Assembly: GCA_022827165.1 (NCBI GenBank)
Contig: JAJDTN010000143.1
Coordinates: 1-18,011 of the forward strand
DNA: 18,011 nt
Reading direction: 5' to 3'
DNA from: Candidatus Latescibacterota bacterium
Lineage (GTDB): Bacteria; Latescibacterota; UBA2968; UBA8231
Below are positions 7,500-13,514 of this stretch, piece by piece (the first letter of the stretch is position 1; each line of letters begins with the position of its first letter). Position numbers and translations under genes: made by a program. Below the pieces are notes generated by a model. That model was not told where the DNA came from and did not search any database. It saw only the letters and a list, made by a program, of their open reading frames with translations.

Positions 7500-7523
7500 G
7501 CGGGGAATATAAGCAGGCCCCGC
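7500..7523 (-). terminator. Inverted repeat directly after glgB, weak terminator or promoter element
   Basis: GCGGGG (7500-7505) and CCCCGC (7518-7523) form a perfect six-base inverted repeat around a 12-base AT-richer loop, touching the glgB stop codon. On the minus strand the loop carries TATATT (7511-7506), which resembles a -10 box and would place a transcript start just ahead of the DppC-like leader. No matching -35 box is evident. It may act as a weak terminator for glgB, a promoter for the next genes, or both; the sequence cannot decide. Confidence 0.3.
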
Positions 7524-9434
7524 TCAGGCCGGCGGCACCAGGACCAGGGCGGCCAGGGGGGGCAGGGTGAGGACCGCCGACCAGCGGCGCCCGTGGCAGG
7601 GCTCCTCGCGGGACTCCACGATGCCGAGGTTGCCCGCCCCCGAGCCGCCGTAGTCGAGGGCGTCGGTGTTGAGCCGTTCCCGCCAGCGCCCGGGGCGGGG
7701 CAGGCCCAGGCGGAAGCCGCGGCGCGGCTCCGGCGTGAAGTTGCAGACCGCCGCCAGGACGCCGCCCTCCGGCGAGCGCCGCTCGAAGGCGAGGACGGCG
7801 CTCTCGCTGCCGCCGCCCTCGATCCACTCGAACCCGTCCTCGTCGCAGTCGCTGGCGTGCAGCCCCGGATGGCTCCGGTAGAGGCCGTTGAGGTCGCGCA
7901 CCAAGTCCTGCACCCCCCGGTGCCAGCCGTGCTCCAGGCTCGACCACTCCAGACCCTGGAGATGGTCCCACTCCGGCCGCTGGCCGAACTCCCCCCCCAT
8001 GAAGAGCAGCTTCTTGCCGGGGAAGGCGAACATCCAGGCGAGGAGCAGCCGCAGGTTGGCGAACCGCTGCCAGTCGTCGCCCGGCATCTTCTCCAGCAGC
8101 GACCGCTTTCCGTGGACGACCTCGTCGTGGCTCAGGGGCAGGAGGAAGCTCTCGGCGTGGGCGTACTCGGCGGCGAAGGTGAGGTCCGAAGGGTGCGACC
8201 GCCGGTCCCCGGGATCCCGGCCCATGTAGCGCAGCGCGTCGTTCATCCAGCCCATGTTCCACTTGAAGCCGAAACCGAGCCCCCCCGCCGCCGCCGGACG
8301 GGTCACCCCGGGCCAGGCCGTCGACTCCTCGGCGAGCATCAGGGCCCCGGGATGGTGCTCGTGGACCAGCCGGTTGGTCTCCCGCAGGAACTCGATGGCC
8401 TCCAGGTTCTCCCGTCCCCCGCGGCGGTTCGGCGTCCACTCCCCTTCCTTGCGCGAGTAGTCCAGGTAGAGCATGGAGGAGACCGCGTCGACCCGCAGCC
8501 CGTCCACGTGGAAGCGCTCCAGCCAGAACAGGGCGTTGGACTGCAGGAAGGCCCTCACCTCCGGGCGCCCGAAGTCGAAGGTCAGGGTGCCCCAGTCGGG
8601 ATGGAGCCCGAGATCGGCGGACTCGTAGAGGGGGGTTCCGTCGAACCGCGCCAGGCCGTGGGCGTCCTCCGGGAAGTGGCCGGGCACCCAGTCGAGGATC
8701 ACCCCGAGGCCGCGGCCGTGGAGGTGATCGACGAAGTATGCCAAGTCCTCCGGCGGCCCGAGGCGGGCCGTGGGCGCGAAGTAGCCGGTGACCTGGTATC
8801 CCCAGGAGCCGTCGAAGGGATGCTCGGCCACGCCCATCAGCTCGACGTGGGTGAAGCCCAGGCCGGCGGCGTACTCGGCCAGCTCGTGGGCCATCCGGCG
8901 CCAGCCGAGAGGCTCGCCCCCGGGGCCGCGCCGCCACGAGCCGGGGTGGACCTCGTAGATGGACAGGGGCTCCCGCGCCCACCGGCGCTCCTCCCGGCGC
9001 TCCATCCACTCGGCGTCGGTCCACTCGAAGGCGTGCCCGGCGGAGACGACGGAAGCCGTGCGCGGCGGCGCCTCGGCGGCGAAGGCCACGGGGTCGGCCT
9101 TGTGCAGCAGGTCCCCGGCGGCGGTCAGGATCTCGTACTTGTAGAGGGCGCCGGCGCCCACGCCGGGTAGGAAGAGCTCCCAGACCCCGCGGGACCCCGC
9201 CCGGGCCATGGGGTGGCGGAGTCCGTCCCAGTCGTTGAAGTCCCCCACCACGCTGACCCGCGCCGCGGCCGGGGCCCACACGGCAAAGTGCACCCCGGCC
9301 CTGCCTTCCAGGGTATGCGGATGGGCGCCGAGGAGATCGTGGATCCGGTAGTGCCGGCCGGCGGCACGGCCCCCGGCGTCGACCCCGGACGTAGAAGGCG
9401 GCGCGGCTCCCGGAGAGGATGGGGCCGCATCCAT
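7524..9434 (-). CDS. glgB: 1,4-alpha-glucan branching enzyme
   Basis: A 636-residue cytoplasmic enzyme that cuts alpha-1,4 glucan and re-attaches the piece by an alpha-1,6 bond. The order is a short variable N-terminus, a CBM48/E-set domain (about 25-140, with VHFAVWAPAAARVSVVGDFNDWD), the GH13 barrel opened by PLSIYEVHPGSW (157-167), and a C-terminal beta domain. Catalytic residues are visible: nucleophile D316 in DGLRVDAVSSMLYLDY, the acid at E369/E370 in MLAEESTAWPGV, and D437 in LSHDEVVHGKRS. It is about 90 residues shorter than the E. coli-type enzyme because the extra N-terminal module is missing, as in many bacterial GlgBs. ATG at 9434 overlaps the stop of the permease gene as TGATG. 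No other glycogen gene is in the window. Confidence 0.96.
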   Translation of the reverse strand: MDAAPSSPGAAPPSTSGVDAGGRAAGRHYRIHDLLGAHPHTLEGRAGVHFAVWAPAAARVSVVGDFNDWDGLRHPMARAGSRGVWELFLPGVGAGALYKYEILTAAGDLLHKADPVAFAAEAPPRTASVVSAGHAFEWTDAEWMERREERRWAREPLSIYEVHPGSWRRGPGGEPLGWRRMAHELAEYAAGLGFTHVELMGVAEHPFDGSWGYQVTGYFAPTARLGPPEDLAYFVDHLHGRGLGVILDWVPGHFPEDAHGLARFDGTPLYESADLGLHPDWGTLTFDFGRPEVRAFLQSNALFWLERFHVDGLRVDAVSSMLYLDYSRKEGEWTPNRRGGRENLEAIEFLRETNRLVHEHHPGALMLAEESTAWPGVTRPAAAGGLGFGFKWNMGWMNDALRYMGRDPGDRRSHPSDLTFAAEYAHAESFLLPLSHDEVVHGKRSLLEKMPGDDWQRFANLRLLLAWMFAFPGKKLLFMGGEFGQRPEWDHLQGLEWSSLEHGWHRGVQDLVRDLNGLYRSHPGLHASDCDEDGFEWIEGGGSESAVLAFERRSPEGGVLAAVCNFTPEPRRGFRLGLPRPGRWRERLNTDALDYGGSGAGNLGIVESREEPCHGRRWSAVLTLPPLAALVLVPPA

Positions 9435-11347
9435 CAGGTGGAGGCTCTCTCGCGGTCCCCTGTCTCGAGTGCAGCCGTCGAGGCGCCGCAGCAGCCGGCC
9501 TCGGGCTCGGGTTCGGACGGCGCTCCACAGCAGTCCGGCTCGGGCTCGGACGCCCCCACGCAGCAGTCGGGCTCGGGCTCCGACTCGCAGCAGGAGTGGG
9601 CGGCCTCGCCGGCAGGCTCCGCGGCGCCGGCTTCGAGGATCTCGCCCACGAAGGCCCGCGGTCCCCGGCGCACCATGGAGGCCAGCATCAGCGCCCCGAG
9701 CGCGGCCAGGCAGAGGTCCCGCCACCCGGCCCCGTGGCCGGCGTGCTCCAGGTCCGGCACGACGCCGGCCACCTCGGTCAGGCCGTTGACGGCGCGCCCG
9801 AGGAGCACGGTGATGACGACCACGCAGGCGGCGAAGAGGAGGGCGATGCGGCGGCCGTGGAGCCGCGTGAGCACGCCGAGGGTGGTGACGTTGGTCGCCG
9901 GCCCGGTGATCAGGAAGGCCAGGGCCGCCCCCGGCGAGACGCCGTTGAGGACCAGGACCGCCACCAGGGGCGTGGCCCCGGCGGCGCAGACGTAGACCGG
10001 CATGCCCACCAAGGCCATGATCTCCACCTCCAACCCGGGCGGCACCAGCTCCGACCACCGGGTACCGACGAGACCGTGGACCAGCGCGGCGAGGGTCAGC
10101 CCCACGAGGATCCAGGGCGCCGTGGAGTCCACCACCTCGCCCAGACCCTGGGACAGTCCCGTGCGCAGGCGCGCCGTCAGGGGCGCCTTGCCCGCGCCGG
10201 CGTCGGCCGCCGCCCCCTGGGGCACCAGCCGCGAGGCGAAGCGGCCCACGAACCACCCCGTGCCGAGGGCGACGGCGGCCGCCGCCGCCACCCGGGCGAC
10301 GGTGAACTCGCCTCCCAGCAGGGGCAGGGTGATGAGGACGGCGTCGAGGCTCAGCTCGGGCGTGGCGATGAGGAAGGCCATGGCCGCCGTGGGCGGGACC
10401 CCGGCGACCACGATCGAGCGGTAGAGGGGGACGACGCCGCAGGAGCAGACGGGCAGAGGCAGGCCGAAGGCCATGCCCCGGGCGGCCTGGGAGAGCCGGG
10501 AACCGCGTCTCATCCAGTCCACTGTGCCCTGGGGCAGCAGGGCGTACACCAGGCCGGCGCCGACGTAGGCGATCAGCAGGGCGGGCGCCGACTCGCGGGC
10601 CAGGGTGTAGAACACCCCCGCCATCCCGCCCAGGACCCCGGGAACCCCCTGGGCGGCGGCGACCACCCCCAGCAGCACCAGGGCGGCCAGGGCTCCCAGG
10701 CCCGAGGGCCACCGCCGGGGGGCTGCATCTTCGGCTCCGGCCACCGGATAGCGGCGGCGCAGCACGACGTGCAGCAGGGCGCCCGCCGTCAGCGCCTGGA
10801 ACAGCCCCCAGCCCAGGCCGCCCGGGGCCGTCCCGCCCGGGATGAAGCCGAGGAAGCCGGCGGCAGTGGCCGCCGCCACCGCTCCCAGGGCGGCCAGGGC
10901 GGGCGCCGGCCCGTAGAGCGGCCGCAGGAGAAACCAGAGGGCCAGCCCCAGCGGCAGGCGGTGCAGGAGGCCGGCCGCGTGCCAGTCACCGCCGCCGGCC
11001 CCCCCGGACAGAGCAAGGCCGTCGAGGCAGGCATGGGCACCGATGGCGGCCAGGGCGAGGAGGAGGGAGACGACGCGGACGGTGGACTTGAGGGGCGGCA
11101 GATAGCGCCCGATCAGCGCCGGCAGCCACAACCCGGCGCCGACGGCCGCCGCCGCCGGCGCCCAGCCGGCTACGGCGGCGCTTCCCGGAACCATCTGCAG
11201 AAGGACGAAGCCGCCGACGCCGACGAAGAGAAAACCGTCGAGGGCCGCTATCGCGGGGCCCGAGCGCCGTGCGGCCCCGTAGGCCAGGGGGCCCGCCGCG
11301 AGGGCGAGCAGAGTGAGCGCCAGCAGGGTCCAGGCGGATGGATTCAT
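9434..11347 (-). CDS. Permease of the DUF318/ArsP (SO_0444-like) type with N-terminal ZIP-like half and Cys-rich tail
   Basis: A 637-residue inner-membrane protein in three parts. Residues 1-200 contain about six membrane segments with ZIP-transporter-like wording: H105 and D109 in GAHACLDGLALS, H129 in LLHRLPLGLALW, and ALTAGALLHVV near 185-195. Residues 240-560 match the DUF318/ArsP permease: VCSCGVVPL (300-308), FLIATPELSLDAVLI, CAAGATPL and FLITGPATNVTTLGVL. Residues 584-623 form a tail with four Cys-Cys pairs separated by Glu/Pro/Asp spacers, which could hold soft metals. Related proteins are annotated as Cu/Zn efflux transporters or organoarsenical permeases, so metal or metalloid export is the favoured role. 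The gene is followed by glgB with an overlapping start. ATG at 11347 is the first start in a clean coding frame; no strong ribosome site precedes it. Confidence 0.85.
   Translation of the reverse strand: MNPSAWTLLALTLLALAAGPLAYGAARRSGPAIAALDGFLFVGVGGFVLLQMVPGSAAVAGWAPAAAAVGAGLWLPALIGRYLPPLKSTVRVVSLLLALAAIGAHACLDGLALSGGAGGGDWHAAGLLHRLPLGLALWFLLRPLYGPAPALAALGAVAAATAAGFLGFIPGGTAPGGLGWGLFQALTAGALLHVVLRRRYPVAGAEDAAPRRWPSGLGALAALVLLGVVAAAQGVPGVLGGMAGVFYTLARESAPALLIAYVGAGLVYALLPQGTVDWMRRGSRLSQAARGMAFGLPLPVCSCGVVPLYRSIVVAGVPPTAAMAFLIATPELSLDAVLITLPLLGGEFTVARVAAAAAVALGTGWFVGRFASRLVPQGAAADAGAGKAPLTARLRTGLSQGLGEVVDSTAPWILVGLTLAALVHGLVGTRWSELVPPGLEVEIMALVGMPVYVCAAGATPLVAVLVLNGVSPGAALAFLITGPATNVTTLGVLTRLHGRRIALLFAACVVVITVLLGRAVNGLTEVAGVVPDLEHAGHGAGWRDLCLAALGALMLASMVRRGPRAFVGEILEAGAAEPAGEAAHSCCESEPEPDCCVGASEPEPDCCGAPSEPEPEAGCCGASTAALETGDRERAST
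9488..9592 (-). repeat. Cys-Cys/Glu-Pro-Glu-Pro degenerate repeat in the permease tail
   Basis: The encoded tail repeats CCESEPEPD, CCVGASEPEPD, CCGAPSEPEPEAG and CCGAS, units growing from 9 to 13 residues. The bases also repeat (CAGCAGTCGGGCTCGGGCTC-like on the plus strand), consistent with slippage growth. The pattern resembles soluble metal-binding tails of heavy-metal transporters; binding is inference. Confidence 0.8.
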
Positions 11348-11466
11348 GACGAGATCGAATGTACTGGGCCCACCAGCCCCCGGCTACCTGGCTCCTTGCC
11401 AGGAAAGGGAGCGGGGGTTACCTAGGGACACCTGCGGTACCCATCCGGCTCCGGGACAAGGCCTGC
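11348..11466. promoter_or_regulatory. Divergent intergenic region with a perfect inverted repeat
   Basis: This 119-base gap separates the minus-strand permease from plus-strand dprE1 and must hold both promoters. At 11387-11403 CCTGGC-TCCTT-GCCAGG is a perfect six-base inverted repeat with a five-base spacer, suitable for a dimeric regulator or a small hairpin. On the minus strand TACATT (11363-11358) could be a -10 box only eleven bases before the permease ATG, which would make that transcript nearly leaderless. GGTTACC and GGTACC occur near 11418-11441. None of these is proven. Confidence 0.35.
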
Positions 11467-12777
11467 GTGAAGACCGAACCACTGCACGGCTGGGGGCGCC
11501 ACCCACGCCTCCACGGCGCCGTGCACCGCGCCCGCGACCTCGACGACCTGCGGCGGCTCGCCCGGTCCTCCCCAACCGGCATCGGCCGCGGCGCCGGCCG
11601 CAGCTACGGAGACGCGGCCGTCGGCGCCCATGTGATCTCGGCCCTGCCGCTGCGTCACCTGCTCGACTTCGATGGCCAGAGCGGGGTCCTGAAGGCCCAG
11701 GCCGGCGTCACCCTCGACGACGTGATCCGCTTCGCCCTCCCCCGCGGCTGGTTCCCCCCGGTCACCCCCGGGACCCGGCACTGCACTCTGGGCGGCTGCG
11801 TCGCCGCAGATGTCCACGGCAAGAATCACCACCGCGTCGGCGCCTTCGGGGCTTTCGTCGACGAGCTGGAGATGGTGCTCGCCGGCGGCGACGTGGTGCG
11901 CTGCTCGCGGACCGAGCTCCCCGACCTGTTCTGGGCGACCCTGGGGGGCATGGGGCTGACGGGGCTGATCCACGCCGTCACCCTGCGGCTGGCGCCGGTA
12001 TCCTCCGCCTTCATCGACAACCTCGGCGTGCGCACCGGGAACCTGGGAGAGACCTGCCGACTCCTCAGGGAAACCCAGGATGACCACGCCTACTCCGTGG
12101 CCTGGATCGATCTGCTGCCCCGGGGCGGGCGCCGGGGGCGGGGGCACGTGCTCCTCGGCGACCACGCCGACGGGCCCGCGCTGGCCCCCCTGCACCGGGA
12201 TCCGCGGTGGAAGCTGCCCGCCCTGCCGGCCAACCTCGTGCGCCGCACCGGGCTGCGCCTGCTCAACGCCCTGTACTACCGCCGGCAGCTCCGGCGGCAG
12301 CGGCGTCGGCGGGTCCACTACAGCCCTTACTTCCATCCCCTCGACGGCGTCGCCCACTGGAACCGGGCCTACGGCCCCCGCGGGTTCCTGCAGTTCCAGT
12401 TCGCCGTCCCCTTCGACAGCGGCGAGGAGGTGATGGCCGACGTGGTCGAGCGCACCCGGCGTGCGGCGCCCTGCTCGCTGGCGGTGCTCAAGACCTTCGG
12501 CGACCACCCCGGCGGCCCTCTCGGTTTCCCCATGCCGGGATACACCCTGGCCCTCGACTTCCCGCGCACTTCGCGGATCGAGGAAGCTCTGGGCGACGCC
12601 GCCGGCACGGTGGCCGCCGCCGGGGGCCGCGTCTACCTGGCCAAGGACGCCCTCCTCACCCCGGAGCAGACCGAGACCATGTATCCACGCCTCGACGAGT
12701 TCCGCGCCGCCCGGCGCCGCTACGACCCCGGGGGCCGCGTCCGCTCGGCCCTCTCCGACCGCACGGGGCTGACGTGA
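11467..12777 (+). CDS. dprE1: DprE1-like FAD-dependent decaprenylphosphoryl-ribose 2'-oxidase
   Basis: A 436-residue flavoenzyme of the VAO/ALO-like family. It should oxidise the 2'-OH of a polyprenyl-phosphoryl ribose to the 2'-keto form, which DprE2 then reduces to the arabinose epimer. The FAD domain shows GRGAGRSYGDAA (40-51) and PGTRHCTLGGCVAADVHGKNHH (101-122); the substrate domain shows YFHPLDGVAHWNRAYGPRGFLQFQF (288-312). H117, K119 and K393 align by motif with residues of the mycobacterial active site. The site of the benzothiazinone-reactive Cys of M. tuberculosis (C387 there) reads Ala here, A362 in GYTLALDFP. GTG at 11467 was chosen because MKTEPLHGWGRH starts like the family and AAGG lies five bases upstream; ATG at 11359 would add an unrelated leader. 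The stop overlaps dprE2 as GTGA. Confidence 0.92.
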   Translation: MKTEPLHGWGRHPRLHGAVHRARDLDDLRRLARSSPTGIGRGAGRSYGDAAVGAHVISALPLRHLLDFDGQSGVLKAQAGVTLDDVIRFALPRGWFPPVTPGTRHCTLGGCVAADVHGKNHHRVGAFGAFVDELEMVLAGGDVVRCSRTELPDLFWATLGGMGLTGLIHAVTLRLAPVSSAFIDNLGVRTGNLGETCRLLRETQDDHAYSVAWIDLLPRGGRRGRGHVLLGDHADGPALAPLHRDPRWKLPALPANLVRRTGLRLLNALYYRRQLRRQRRRRVHYSPYFHPLDGVAHWNRAYGPRGFLQFQFAVPFDSGEEVMADVVERTRRAAPCSLAVLKTFGDHPGGPLGFPMPGYTLALDFPRTSRIEEALGDAAGTVAAAGGRVYLAKDALLTPEQTETMYPRLDEFRAARRRYDPGGRVRSALSDRTGLT

Positions 12778-13514
12778 GCGGCCGCGCCCTGATCCTGGGG
12801 GCCCGCTCGGCCATCGCCGCGGCCCTGGCCCAACGTCTCGCCGGGGACGGCTGGGACCTGGTGTTGGCGGCGCGGCGCTGCCAGCGGCTCGAGCCGGTGG
12901 CCGCCGACCTGCGCCTGCGCCGGCAGCGGCAGGTGGACCTGCTGGAGTTCGACGCCCTCGACCTGGAGTCGCACGCCGGTCTCGCCGACCGGGTGCGCGC
13001 CGCCGCCGGCCCCTTCGACCTCGTGGTCTGCGTCTTCGGCTACGCCGGCGATCCCGACGCGGCGCGCCGCGACACCGGGGAGATGACGGCCACCCTGGGC
13101 ACCAACTTCACCGCCGCCGCCGTCTGCCTCGGACACCTGGCCAACGACCTGGAGGAGCGGCGCGAAGGCGGCCTCATCGCCGTGAGCTCCGTCGCCGGCG
13201 ACCGGGGGCGGCAGTCCAACTACGTGTACGGCGCATCCAAAGGCGGGCTGAACGTCTTCCTCCAGGGCCTGCGGAACCGTCTTGCGCCCGCCGGGGTGCA
13301 CGTGATGACGGTGAAGCCGGGCTTCGTGGACACGCCGATGACGGAGGGCCGCGAGGCGCTGTTCCTGGTGGCCTCGCCGGAGCGGGTGGCCGGCGATGTC
13401 CTGCGCGCCTGGAAGAGGCGGCGGAACGTGGTCTACACGCCCTGGTTCTGGCGCTGGATCATGCTCCTGGTTCGCCTGGTGCCGGAGGGGTTGTTCAAGC
13501 GGCTGAGGCTGTAG
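12774..13514 (+). CDS. dprE2: DprE2-like NAD-dependent short-chain reductase
   Basis: A 246-residue short-chain dehydrogenase/reductase that should complete the epimerisation begun by DprE1. The Rossmann nucleotide loop is GARSAIA (9-15), the DprE2-type variant of TGxxxGIG. The catalytic set is S138/S139 in IAVSSVAGDRGR, then Y152 and K156 in NYVYGASKGGLNVF, followed by VKPGFVDTPMT. The C-terminus ends in a membrane-seeking helix (YTPWFWRWIMLLVRLVPEG) and a basic tail, matching a lipid-linked substrate. The GTG start overlaps the dprE1 stop by four bases, which strongly supports joint function. Its last 20 bases overlap the end of recD2 on the other strand. The DPPR synthase (UbiA-type) that would supply the substrate is not in the window. 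Confidence 0.93.
   Translation: MSGRALILGARSAIAAALAQRLAGDGWDLVLAARRCQRLEPVAADLRLRRQRQVDLLEFDALDLESHAGLADRVRAAAGPFDLVVCVFGYAGDPDAARRDTGEMTATLGTNFTAAAVCLGHLANDLEERREGGLIAVSSVAGDRGRQSNYVYGASKGGLNVFLQGLRNRLAPAGVHVMTVKPGFVDTPMTEGREALFLVASPERVAGDVLRAWKRRRNVVYTPWFWRWIMLLVRLVPEGLFKRLRL

Noticed and set aside
9488..9592. Repeat considered as a CRISPR-like or non-coding array
   Set aside because: Repeat units are in frame within a membrane protein tail, unequal in length, and lack spacers of constant size.
7524..10712. A 1062-residue version of GlgB starting at 10712
   Set aside because: The extra 420 residues are Arg/Gly-rich shadow of the permease; the GlgB-like part starts after the ATG at 9434, which overlaps the permease stop.
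9419..11425. A 668-residue plus-strand frame opposite the permease
   Set aside because: Composition is the Gly/Arg/Gln/His-rich mirror typical of antisense frames in GC-rich DNA, and the opposite strand encodes a clear membrane protein.
11359..11466. Upstream ATG start for dprE1 at 11359
   Set aside because: The added 36 residues do not resemble the family, and GTG 11467 has a better ribosome site and a family-like first segment.
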